From: Pedobacter yulinensis
GTDB lineage: Bacteria; Bacteroidota; Bacteroidia; Sphingobacteriales; Sphingobacteriaceae
Direction of reading: 5' to 3'
DNA length: 64,000 nucleotides
NCBI RefSeq assembly: GCF_003029735.1
Contig: NZ_KZ686270.1
Location: forward strand, 310,001-374,000
In this document: piece after piece, positions 36,121 to 43,753 of the stretch
Layout of the letters: each line of letters begins with the position of its first letter
How positions within the stretch are numbered: position 1 is the stretch's first letter
Translations under genes and position numbers: made by a program
Notes under the pieces: generated by a model
What the model saw: only the letters and a program-made list of their open reading frames with translations
Told to the model about the DNA's origin: nothing
Databases searched by the model: none

Positions 36121-36870
36121 ATGATGACCTACGAAGAAAAAATCGGCGCAGAATGGATGGAATGGCAGCACAAATTACTGAGACGCCCTGGCCTGTATGA
36201 TCAGGTAACCCGGAAAGTCCAGGAAAAGCTGAACGGTTACATTCCCGAGAAGGTTCATAAAGGCATTACGGCGGCGGTGAAATCCATGGTGCAGCTGGTT
36301 TTGTTCGGCTCTCGCTATACCACGAGCAGCAACCCGCCGGCAGACCTGAGCCTGATGCACCGCGAAGCACTCGTTCGGCACAAAATTGAAAGTTACCGCA
36401 AAACCGGTGCTGCCGAAGGCGGCATAACCGGAGCCGGCGGCTTCCTGATGAGCCTGGCAGACTTCCCCATCCTGATTGGCATCAAGATCAAACTGGTCTT
36501 TGAGATCGCTTCTGTTTATGGCTATGACGTAAAAGATTTCAAAGAGCGCCTGTTCATTCTCCATATTTTTCAACTAGCATTCTCCAGCAAACAGGGCAGT
36601 CACCAGGTTTTTAGCCGCATGCGCAACTGGGATACGCAACCCATGCTGCTTTCAACCGATGCGGATCATTTCGACTGGCAGCGGTTTCAGCAGGAATACC
36701 GCGATTACATTGACCTCGCCAAAATGGCCCAGCTTATTCCGGGAGTAGGGGCAGCAGTGGGCGCGGTGGTCAATTACCGCCTCTTAAGCAAACTTGGACG
36801 TACAGCCATGATGGCGTACCGGATGCGCCATTTTGAAAAAAGAGGCTTGCTTGAAAATGTACCGCGTTGA
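36121..36870 (+). CDS. EcsC family protein
   Basis: A 249-residue protein of the EcsC family, named after the third gene of the B. subtilis ecs ABC transporter locus. Conserved features are AAVKSMVQLVLFGSRYTTS, the glycine-rich EGGITGAGGFLMSLADFPILIGIKIKLVFEIASVYG and LIPGVGAAVGAVVNYRL. Two hydrophobic stretches (around 115-140 and 205-225) suggest peripheral or shallow membrane association. The biochemical function of the family is unknown, and there is no ABC transporter gene nearby here. Confidence 0.85.
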   Translation: MMTYEEKIGAEWMEWQHKLLRRPGLYDQVTRKVQEKLNGYIPEKVHKGITAAVKSMVQLVLFGSRYTTSSNPPADLSLMHREALVRHKIESYRKTGAAEGGITGAGGFLMSLADFPILIGIKIKLVFEIASVYGYDVKDFKERLFILHIFQLAFSSKQGSHQVFSRMRNWDTQPMLLSTDADHFDWQRFQQEYRDYIDLAKMAQLIPGVGAAVGAVVNYRLLSKLGRTAMMAYRMRHFEKRGLLENVPR

Positions 36871-37035
36871 GGCTCCCGGTTTCGTCTGCTCTGGCAGGGA
36901 AAGCTGCCGCTGTTTGCTGCACCGCCGCCCGTTCATTAAACCTTGCTGCAGCGGCGTACCCGGAGGTACGACGGGACACAGCGGAAGAAAGGGCTGCCGG
37001 CTGCGAGAAGCAGTACGCTCGCTTTCCGGAAAAGA

Positions 37036-37437
37036 CTATTCCTCGTCGCCGAAGAAACCTTCGATCAGGCCGTCTGTTTCCCGACGGTCTTTTTTTGTGG
37101 GGCGCCCGCTGCCGCGGTCGCGCTTCAGTACAGGTGCATGAAACATCGATTTAAAGCCCTGCGTTTCTTCCGGCGGGGTCAGGTCCTTGTATTTGGTCAG
37201 GGCGGTTGGCGAATCGGTTCGGTTGTAAGACAGCTCGACCACCTCAATGATCTTTTTTTCAATCCCTTTCGAAACCTGGTACACCTCGCCCACCTTGACA
37301 ATGGCCGAGGGTTTGATATTCTGCCCGTTCAGTTTGACCCTTCCCGCCTTACAGGCTTCGGTTGCCAGGCTGCGGGTCTTAAAAATCCGTATCGCCCAAA
37401 GGTATTTATCGATCCTGAGTTTTTCCTGTTCTGCCAT
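37036..37437 (-). CDS. S4 domain RNA-binding protein (Hsp15/RqcP-like)
   Basis: A 133-residue protein with an S4 RNA-binding domain at residues about 7-70 (LRIDKYLWAIRIFKTRSLATEACKAGRVKLNGQ, AIVKVGEVYQVSKGIEKKIIEVVEL). The C-terminal 60 residues are hydrophilic and basic, like Hsp15 (HslR), which in E. coli binds 50S subunits carrying stalled nascent chains. The start is the ATG at 37437; a TTG nine bases upstream is less likely. It is divergent from dapD, with the two starts 72 bases apart. Confidence 0.85.
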   Translation of the reverse strand: MAEQEKLRIDKYLWAIRIFKTRSLATEACKAGRVKLNGQNIKPSAIVKVGEVYQVSKGIEKKIIEVVELSYNRTDSPTALTKYKDLTPPEETQGFKSMFHAPVLKRDRGSGRPTKKDRRETDGLIEGFFGDEE

Positions 37438-37508
37438 GAAATTCAAAATTACGGAACAAAATAGCGGGTCAATAGAGATTTTTGATTTATTTTGTGCAAA
37501 AAATTCAA

Positions 37509-38327
37509 ATGTTATCAGATTTAAAGAAACTTATTGAAGCCGCCTGGGAAGACCGTTCCTTACTCGAATACAGCGAATACTGCGAAGCGATAGAGACCGT
37601 CATCATGCAACTCGACAAAGGGGAAATCCGTGTCGCCGAGCCGGTACTCAATTCCTGGGGAGTCAATGAGTGGATCAAAAAGGCAGTAATCCTTTATTTT
37701 CCGATTCGGGAAATGAAAGAGATAAAAGTGGGTCCCTTTGTATTTCATGACAAAATGGAACTCAAGACCGACTACCGGGAAAAAGGCGTACGCGTTGTTC
37801 CGCACGGTCTGGCCCGTTATGGCGCTTATCTGGCCAAGGGCGTGATCATGATGCCTTCATACGTCAATATCGGCGCATATGTAGACGAAGGCACAATGGT
37901 CGATACCTGGGCTACGGTCGGTTCCTGCGCACAGATCGGCAAGCGGGTTCACCTTTCGGGTGGTGTGGGCATTGGTGGTGTGCTCGAGCCTGTTCAGGCT
38001 GCACCGGTCATCATTGAAGACGATTGTTTCATCGGCTCACGTGCCATAGTTGTTGAAGGTGTGCGTGTAGAAAAAGAGGCCGTTCTGGGTGCGAACGTTG
38101 TATTGACGGCATCGACAAAGATCATTGATGTAACTGGAAACGAGCCTGTGGAATACAAAGGCATTGTTCCTGCAAGATCTGTCGTGATTCCGGGCAGCTA
38201 CACCAAAAAATTCCCTGCCGGCGACTTCCAGGTTCCCTGTGCGCTCATCATTGGCCAGCGCAAGGAATCTACAGATAAAAAGACATCGCTCAATAACGCG
38301 CTGCGCGATCATAACGTAGCAGTTTAA
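37509..38327 (+). CDS. dapD: 2,3,4,5-tetrahydropyridine-2,6-dicarboxylate N-succinyltransferase
   Basis: A 272-residue enzyme (ATG 37509; a TTG 27 bases upstream is less likely) that succinylates tetrahydrodipicolinate in the lysine and meso-diaminopimelate pathway. The C-terminal two thirds form a left-handed beta-helix of hexapeptide repeats, seen as IGAYVDEGTMVDTWATVGSCAQIGKRVHLSGGVGIGG. Length is almost that of E. coli DapD (274). In Bacteroidota this pathway supplies peptidoglycan cross-linking residues. A strong hairpin terminator lies just after it, inside the 5' part of the next gene. Confidence 0.95.
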   Translation: MLSDLKKLIEAAWEDRSLLEYSEYCEAIETVIMQLDKGEIRVAEPVLNSWGVNEWIKKAVILYFPIREMKEIKVGPFVFHDKMELKTDYREKGVRVVPHGLARYGAYLAKGVIMMPSYVNIGAYVDEGTMVDTWATVGSCAQIGKRVHLSGGVGIGGVLEPVQAAPVIIEDDCFIGSRAIVVEGVRVEKEAVLGANVVLTASTKIIDVTGNEPVEYKGIVPARSVVIPGSYTKKFPAGDFQVPCALIIGQRKESTDKKTSLNNALRDHNVAV

Positions 38328-38337
38328 CTACCGCGAC

Positions 38338-39555
38338 GTGGAAAACGCAAAAGGGGCAATCCAGATAAAAGAAAGTTCAGCTTCGGTAACCGGGGCTGAA
38401 CTTTCTTCTTTCAGCCCCGTCACGATCGGTTTTGACGGCAAGCGCGCTGCCAACAACAGCACAGGACTGGGCAATTACAGCCGCTGGCTGATCGGCACCC
38501 TGGCACGCACCTTTCCGGGCCAGAACTACCTGGTCTACACGCCAAAAAGATCTTCCGGGCCAGCCATAGACCGCTTTTTAAGCATACCGGGTGTCGCCCT
38601 GAAGACCCCGGCAAAAAAAAGCCTGTTCTGGCGAAGCTTTGGTGTGATCAGGGACCTGCTGCGCGACCGCGTTCAGCTGTTTCACGGTCTGAGCCATGAA
38701 ATACCGTTTGCCATCAGCAAAACACGCATCCGTTCTGTGGTTACAATCCATGACCTTATTTTTTTAAAGTTTCCGCAGTGGTACAAACCCGCAGACCGAC
38801 TGATTTATAAGCTAAAAAGCCAGTATGCCTGCCGGCAGGCAGACCAGATCATTGCCATCAGCGAGCGTACAAAGCAGGACATTGTGCAGCATTACGGCAT
38901 TGACCCTTCGCGGATCGAAGTGGTATATCAAAGCTGTGATCCAGCCTTTAGAAACAAATTGCCAGAAAACACACTGCAAGACATCAGAAGCCGCTATGCC
39001 CTGCCTGCCGGCTACCTGCTGAACGTGGGTACGATAGAAGTACGTAAGAACCTGCTCCTGCTGATCGAAGCACTGCCGCACCTGTCCGAGCCGGCACTGA
39101 AACTGGTTGTGGTCGGAAAAAAAACACCATACTTTGCCCGCGTACAGGCGGCAATAGATCGGCTGCAGCTCGAGAATCGGGTTATTTTCCTGGAAAACGT
39201 TCCTTTTGCCGATCTGCCGGGAATTTATCAGTGCGCTAAGATTTTTGTATATCCCTCGCGGTACGAAGGTTTCGGCATTCCCTTGCTTGAGGCTCTGCAC
39301 AGCGGCGTGCCCGTGGTGGCGGCCACCGGATCCTGCCTGGAAGAGGCCGGCGGTCCCGGGGGTTTGTACGTCTCGCCTGACGACGCTCCTGCGCTTGCCG
39401 GTGCCATTAACCGCATACTGACCGATCATGCGCTGCGGGCGGAGATGATCCGCTCAGGCACAGGGCACCTGCAGCAGTTCGATGATGCCCTGCTGGCCGG
39501 ACAGCTCATGAAATGTTACCTCAAATTACTGAACCATGTTGAAACAGGAAATTGA
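38338..39555 (+). CDS. GT4-family glycosyltransferase (start uncertain)
   Basis: A 405-residue GT-B glycosyltransferase of family GT4. The N-terminal domain has IGFDGKRAANNSTGLGNYSRWL, and the C-terminal donor domain has GTIEVRKNLLLLIEAL and EGFGIPLLEALHSGVPVVAATGSCLEE with the conserved E-x(7)-E. Sugar and acceptor are unknown. The only in-frame start before the conserved N-terminus is GTG at 38338, 11 bases after the dapD stop, but a perfect 12-bp hairpin (38370-38406) lies within the first 23 codons. Homologues as I know them start near IGFDGKRA (38425). The last codons overlap tsaC by 20 bases, suggesting coupling. Confidence 0.82.
   Translation: MENAKGAIQIKESSASVTGAELSSFSPVTIGFDGKRAANNSTGLGNYSRWLIGTLARTFPGQNYLVYTPKRSSGPAIDRFLSIPGVALKTPAKKSLFWRSFGVIRDLLRDRVQLFHGLSHEIPFAISKTRIRSVVTIHDLIFLKFPQWYKPADRLIYKLKSQYACRQADQIIAISERTKQDIVQHYGIDPSRIEVVYQSCDPAFRNKLPENTLQDIRSRYALPAGYLLNVGTIEVRKNLLLLIEALPHLSEPALKLVVVGKKTPYFARVQAAIDRLQLENRVIFLENVPFADLPGIYQCAKIFVYPSRYEGFGIPLLEALHSGVPVVAATGSCLEEAGGPGGLYVSPDDAPALAGAINRILTDHALRAEMIRSGTGHLQQFDDALLAGQLMKCYLKLLNHVETGN
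38370..38406 (+). terminator. Strong terminator-like hairpin inside the 5' end of the glycosyltransferase gene
   Basis: AGAAAGTTCAGC (38370-38381) pairs perfectly with GCTGAACTTTCT (38395-38406). The stem continues inside through TT/GG wobble pairs and CGG/CCG around a TAA loop, and is followed by TCTTTC. It could end dapD transcription. Confidence 0.7.
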
Positions 39556-40102
39556 AAAAGCCCTCGACGTATTAAAAAACGGAGGCGTTATTTTGTACCC
39601 GACCGATACGATCTGGGGCCTGGGCTGCGATGCGACGAACAGCGAAGCCGTAAAAAAATTGCTGGCCATTAAACAGCGTCCCGCCGAGAAGAGCCTCATC
39701 GTGCTGCTGGATACCGACACCAAACTGGCAGGTTATGTGCAGGAAATTCCGGAAGTGGCATACGACCTGATCGAATATGCAGAGAAGCCGCTGACGCTGA
39801 TCTTTGACGGCGCAAAAAACCTGGCGCCGGAAGTCATCAACAGCGACGGCTCGGTCGGCATCCGCATTGTAAAACATGATTTCTGCACGCAACTCCTGCA
39901 GCGCTTTCGCAAACCCATTGTCTCTACATCGGCCAACCCAAGCGGCGCGCCCTCGCCCGCAACCTTCGACGATATTGACGCAACAATCAAGGCAGCAGCA
40001 GACCTGGTTATTGACTTTGAACAGGAACTGCGAACACCGAAAACGCCGTCTACGATCATGAAACTTGGTGCCGGCGGGCAATTTTCCTTTATCAGGAAAT
40101 AA
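39536..40102 (+). CDS. tsaC: L-threonylcarbamoyladenylate synthase (Sua5/YciO/YrdC family)
   Basis: A 188-residue cytosolic enzyme that makes threonylcarbamoyl-AMP for the t6A37 modification of ANN-decoding tRNAs. The YrdC fold is marked by GGVILYPTDTIWGLGCDATN, KQRPAEKSLIVLL, and the C-terminal PIVSTSANPSGAPSP. It has no C-terminal Sua5 domain, so it is the TsaC-length form. It overlaps the glycosyltransferase by 20 bases and precedes the CCA-adding enzyme, another tRNA gene; miaA, also for tRNA modification, lies nearby. Co-transcription with the glycosyltransferase is likely. Confidence 0.93.
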   Translation: MLKQEIEKALDVLKNGGVILYPTDTIWGLGCDATNSEAVKKLLAIKQRPAEKSLIVLLDTDTKLAGYVQEIPEVAYDLIEYAEKPLTLIFDGAKNLAPEVINSDGSVGIRIVKHDFCTQLLQRFRKPIVSTSANPSGAPSPATFDDIDATIKAAADLVIDFEQELRTPKTPSTIMKLGAGGQFSFIRK

Positions 40103-40109
40103 GAATTCT

Positions 40110-40117
40110 TATTTTTG
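40110..40117 (+). promoter_or_regulatory. Candidate -7 element for the CCA-adding enzyme gene
   Basis: TATTTTTG fits TAnnTTTG and ends 15 bases before the TTG start at 40133, so the predicted leader would be only a few bases. Confidence 0.4.
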
Positions 40118-40132
40118 TGACCCCCGGCCATT

Positions 40133-41557
40133 TTGGCCCAGCTAACTCAAGAAAATTTGGAACAATACCTGTCACACCCCGTGTTTGAGACCCTGGCCAG
40201 CGTTGCCGCAGAAGAGCAGATCCGGGTTTTTGTGATCGGCGGTTATGTACGTGACATTTTCCTGCACCGCCCCTCGAAAGATCTCGACATCGTTGTGCTG
40301 GGAAACGGGATCTCATTTGCTGAGAAGGTTGGCAGAAAACTGCAGGCCAGGGTTTCGGTATTTAAAAATTTCGGCACGGCCATGCTGCGGCACCAGGACC
40401 TTGAGATTGAATTTGTTGGTGCCCGGAAAGAATCGTACCGGAGCGATTCGCGAAAACCCATTGTAGAAGACGGCAGCCTGGAAGACGACCAGTTGCGGCG
40501 TGATTTCACGATCAACGCCCTGGCCATATCGCTGAATCACGGCACATACGGGCAGCTTGTCGATCCCTTTGGCGGTGTTGAAGACCTGGACAACCGGCTC
40601 ATCCGCACACCGCTCGACCCGGAAATCACTTTTTCAGATGACCCCCTGCGCATGATGCGGGCCATCCGTTTTGCCGCTCAGCTGGCCTTTCGCATCGATG
40701 AAGCTGCGCTTAAGGCCATCGAAAGCCAAAAGGCACGCATCAGCATTGTGTCTAAAGAGCGTATTACAGACGAACTGAACAAAATTATTCTCTCACCTGA
40801 ACCATCGGTCGGTTTTAATTACCTTTTTGACACCGGTTTACTGCGGCTGATCTTTCCGCAAATGGCCGACCTGTACGGTGTAGACATCGTAAAAGGCAAG
40901 GGACACAAGGACAATTTTTACCACACCCTACAGGTGCTGGACAATCTCAGTCTTTATTCAGACGACCTGTGGCTTCGATGGGCCGCCATTCTGCATGACA
41001 TTGCCAAGCCCGCTACCAAACGTTTTGAAGACGGCCATGGCTGGACATTTCATGGGCATGAAGACAAGGGTGCACGCATGGTGCCCAAGATCTTTGCCCA
41101 GTTGAAGCTGCCGCTGAATGAGCACATGAAATTTGTTCAGAAACTGGTGCAACTGCACCTTCGCCCCATCGTGCTGGCGCAGGAGGTGGTTACAGACTCT
41201 GCCGTTCGCCGGCTTCTGTTCGATGCAGGAGAAGACATTGAGGCCTTGATGCTGTTGTGCAATGCCGACGTCACGACCAAGAACGAATACAAGATTAAAA
41301 AATACCGGAGCAATTTCGAACTGGTAAAGCAGAAACTGAAAGATGTGGAGGAGCGTGACCAGATTCGCAACTGGCAGCCGCCCGTAACCGGAACAGACAT
41401 CATGGAAACGTTCGGCCTTGGCCCTGGAAAAGAGGTCGGTATCATTAAAAATGCAATTCGCGAAGCCATCCTCGAGGGCGAAATCAGGAACGACCGTACA
41501 GAGGCTTTCAACTTTATGCTGTCTACAGCAGCGGGCATGGGTCTGCAGCCGAAATAA
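40133..41557 (+). CDS. cca: CCA tRNA nucleotidyltransferase with HD domain
   Basis: A 474-residue class II nucleotidyltransferase. The catalytic part begins at G36-G37 (VIGGYVRDIFLHRP) and has DLDIVV (the DxD metal site), LRRDFTINALA and the RMMRAIRF neck signature. An HD phosphohydrolase domain follows (H288-D289 in LHDIAKP, HGHEDKG). It should add or repair the 3'-CCA of tRNAs; three of the five tRNAs in this window have no encoded CCA, so this activity is needed here. A role as poly(A) polymerase is possible from sequence alone. The start is TTG: an in-frame stop lies just upstream at 40118 and no ATG is available. Confidence 0.9.
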   Translation: MAQLTQENLEQYLSHPVFETLASVAAEEQIRVFVIGGYVRDIFLHRPSKDLDIVVLGNGISFAEKVGRKLQARVSVFKNFGTAMLRHQDLEIEFVGARKESYRSDSRKPIVEDGSLEDDQLRRDFTINALAISLNHGTYGQLVDPFGGVEDLDNRLIRTPLDPEITFSDDPLRMMRAIRFAAQLAFRIDEAALKAIESQKARISIVSKERITDELNKIILSPEPSVGFNYLFDTGLLRLIFPQMADLYGVDIVKGKGHKDNFYHTLQVLDNLSLYSDDLWLRWAAILHDIAKPATKRFEDGHGWTFHGHEDKGARMVPKIFAQLKLPLNEHMKFVQKLVQLHLRPIVLAQEVVTDSAVRRLLFDAGEDIEALMLLCNADVTTKNEYKIKKYRSNFELVKQKLKDVEERDQIRNWQPPVTGTDIMETFGLGPGKEVGIIKNAIREAILEGEIRNDRTEAFNFMLSTAAGMGLQPK

Positions 41558-41699
41558 CCATTCACAACATACAATGCGGCACACCGGTACAGGATTCGAT
41601 ATTTATTTTTAATTTTACACTTATTATAAACTTTGCGTTATTTCTACTGTTAAGGCATAACGCGGAAAAAAAACACTGCGCTGACAGGCGGATTGGTAT
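41558..41699 (+). other. 142-base leader with a small hairpin before the pRiA4b ORF-3-like gene
   Basis: AT-rich gap. GCGTTAT (41635-41641) pairs with ATAACGC (41657-41663) and is followed by GGAAAAAAAA. TAAACTTTG (41627-41635) resembles a -7 box with one extra base. It may be a promoter-leader region; no RNA family is recognised. Confidence 0.35.
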
Positions 41700-42350
41700 A
41701 TGGCTATCTATAAATTCAAAATCACATTCGAAGACTACGACGAGATCTCGCGCGAGATCGAGATTAAATCAAACCAGACGTTTGAGGATCTGCACCGGGC
41801 AATTCACCGTTCAACCGGTTATTCGCCTGAAAAATCGTCGTCGTTCTACGTGAGTACCGATAACTGGATCAAAGGTGACGAAATTGCGTATCTGCCGAAC
41901 AAAAGAAAGGAAGATCAGGGCGTGGCGCTGATGGGTAAATCCAAGCTGAGTGCCTTTATAGAAGATCCGCACCAGAAATTTTACTACACTTACAATTTTG
42001 AACGGCCGTATGACTTTCATGTCGAGCTGATCCGAATTATTCTGGATGCCGATCCGAACATCGAGTACCCTTTCCTGGCAAAAAGTGTGGGCGAGGCGCC
42101 AAAAATATTTGACAAAAACCTGCCTGCCGCCGCTGCCGAAACGGCTAAGTCTGACGAATTCGATTTCCTGAATGACATGGACTTTGTGCCTGAAGATACA
42201 GACGAACTGGAAGCCATGGGCGAGATGGGCATCAACGAGCAGGAACGGGAAGGAGAGGACACAGAAGAAGAGGGTGAAGGAGACGAGTTTTCTGACGAAT
42301 TTTCTGACAACGAAAACTACGACGAAGACGGCCATAAGAACGATTACTAA
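41700..42350 (+). CDS. Plasmid pRiA4b ORF-3-like protein (IS1096 passenger TnpR-like family)
   Basis: A 216-residue protein. Residues 1-130 match the pRiA4b ORF-3-like fold: YKFKITFEDYDEISREIEI, then TFEDLHRAIHRSTGYSPEKSSSFYVS and FYYTYNFERPYDFHVELI. The C-terminal 55 residues are extremely acidic (Asp/Glu-rich) and probably disordered. The family name comes from a mobile element passenger gene, but this copy is single, next to miaA, with base composition like its surroundings, and I see no transposase or terminal repeats. Function unknown; a nucleic acid or protein-interaction role is guesswork. Confidence 0.8.
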   Translation: MAIYKFKITFEDYDEISREIEIKSNQTFEDLHRAIHRSTGYSPEKSSSFYVSTDNWIKGDEIAYLPNKRKEDQGVALMGKSKLSAFIEDPHQKFYYTYNFERPYDFHVELIRIILDADPNIEYPFLAKSVGEAPKIFDKNLPAAAAETAKSDEFDFLNDMDFVPEDTDELEAMGEMGINEQEREGEDTEEEGEGDEFSDEFSDNENYDEDGHKNDY

Positions 42351-42382
42351 CGGCACCTGCACACGTTTCTCCAGCAGAACAC

Positions 42383-43315
42383 ATGGCGACAGCGGACACA
42401 CAAGCTAAATTACTGGTCGTGGTGGCCGGTCCGACAGCCGTGGGAAAAACGGCGCTTGCCATCAAGCTGGCCAGGCATTTTAATACAGAAATTATCTCTG
42501 CAGACTCCAGGCAGTTTTTTCGTGAAATGAGCATTGGCACCGCCAAGCCAGACGCGGAAGAACGCGCTGCTGTTCCGCACCATTTCATTGATTCCCATAG
42601 CATTACCACTTTATTCAGCACCGGCGATTTTGAAAATGCCGCACTCGCCACTTTAAACGGGTTGTTTAAGAAACACCAGGTAATTGTTGCTGTTGGCGGT
42701 TCGGGTTTGTATATCAATGCGCTCTGCAACGGGCTTGATGATATGCCTGAGATTGATCTGGAGGTTCGTGAAAAGATGAACCGGCTGCACCGGGAACAAG
42801 GCGTTGAGGTCATCCGCCAGAAATTATGGGAAGTTGATCCGGAGTATGCTGCCATCGTTGACCAACACAATCCGCAGCGCATGATTCGCGGGCTGGAAGT
42901 GTTTTTTTCTACAGGACTCAAACTTTCAGGCATGCGAACGCGAACACAAAAGGAACGTCCGTTTCATATATTGCGCATTGGCCTCAACATGGATCGAGCA
43001 GCGCTTTACGAACGCATCAACAACCGTGTAGACCAGATGATGGCTGCGGGATTGCTTGACGAAGTACAGACGCTGCTGCCCTATCGCGGCTTAAATGCGC
43101 TGCAGACCGTAGGTTATACCGAACTGTTTGATTACCTGGATGGCAAAAGTAACCTTAGGGAGGCTGTAGAACGCATCAAGCAAAATACACGGCGATTTGC
43201 CAAACGCCAGCTAACCTGGTTCAGAAAAGACAGCGCCATGCATTGGTTCGAGCCCGCTATGTATGCGCAGATTGAAAAGCTGGTAACCGGGCAGCTGAAC
43301 AGTCTGCCCCGATAA
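42383..43315 (+). CDS. miaA: tRNA dimethylallyltransferase
   Basis: A 310-residue cytosolic enzyme that adds dimethylallyl to N6 of A37 in tRNAs that read UNN codons. The P-loop GPTAVGKTALA is followed by the DSRQFFREMSIGTAKP motif with the catalytic Asp, and RMIRGLEVFFSTG and LQTVGYTELFDYLDG mark the insertion and C-terminal parts. Length fits the family (300-320). It is the fourth tRNA-processing gene near tsaC and cca, consistent with a loose tRNA-maturation neighbourhood. Confidence 0.96.
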   Translation: MATADTQAKLLVVVAGPTAVGKTALAIKLARHFNTEIISADSRQFFREMSIGTAKPDAEERAAVPHHFIDSHSITTLFSTGDFENAALATLNGLFKKHQVIVAVGGSGLYINALCNGLDDMPEIDLEVREKMNRLHREQGVEVIRQKLWEVDPEYAAIVDQHNPQRMIRGLEVFFSTGLKLSGMRTRTQKERPFHILRIGLNMDRAALYERINNRVDQMMAAGLLDEVQTLLPYRGLNALQTVGYTELFDYLDGKSNLREAVERIKQNTRRFAKRQLTWFRKDSAMHWFEPAMYAQIEKLVTGQLNSLPR

Positions 43316-43317
43316 CG

Positions 43318-43632
43318 TCAGGCCTGTGCTGCCGGGCCGCCAAAATTCATCGGGAAAGGCGGCTCATCCTGCGTTTTGATGCGGCCGTTAATTGCTTCAT
43401 ATTTCTCAATGTTATCCTCCATGGCCTGCATCAGCCGTTTCGCATGTTCAGGCGTTAAAATAATTCTCGACTTCACTTTTGCCTTTGGTACACCCGGCAT
43501 AACCCGGATAAAATCGAGTACAAATTCGGTATTTGAATGCGTAATGATGGCCAGGTTGGAAAATATGCCCTCGGCCACCTCTTCTGAAAGTTCAATATTG
43601 AGTTGGTTATCTTGTGTTTGTTCTTCTTGCAT
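43318..43632 (-). CDS. DUF3467 domain-containing protein
   Basis: A 104-residue cytosolic protein of the DUF3467 family: IELSEEVAEGIFSNLAIITHSNTEFVLDFIRVMPG then SRIILTPEHAKRLMQAMEDNI. Small proteins of this family are found next to rpoC in many Bacteroidota, as here, and no function is known. It lies downstream of the rpoC terminator, so it is at least partly a separate unit. Confidence 0.88.
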   Translation of the reverse strand: MQEEQTQDNQLNIELSEEVAEGIFSNLAIITHSNTEFVLDFIRVMPGVPKAKVKSRIILTPEHAKRLMQAMEDNIEKYEAINGRIKTQDEPPFPMNFGGPAAQA

Positions 43633-43706
43633 GGTTGTTAAGTTGTAGATTATTTATTGCAAAAGTTAAGTAGACAGGTGCTTGTATACACCTTGCTTAA
43701 CAAAAA

Positions 43707-43733
43707 AATCCCGGCCTTGTTCAGGCCGGGATT
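43707..43733 (-). terminator. Intrinsic terminator of rpoC
   Basis: Perfect 11-bp stem AATCCCGGCCT / AGGCCGGGATT with a five-base loop; the minus strand continues TTTTTTG. Confidence 0.88.
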
Positions 43734-43753
43734 GTATTCGTAACTGGAAAAGC

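Noticed and set aside
36943-37464. 173-codon plus-strand frame opposite the S4 protein
   Set aside because: Antisense shadow; the S4 domain is unambiguous.
41700-42350. IS1096 passenger family name taken as evidence for an insertion sequence
   Set aside because: No transposase, inverted repeats or target duplication; base composition matches the surroundings.
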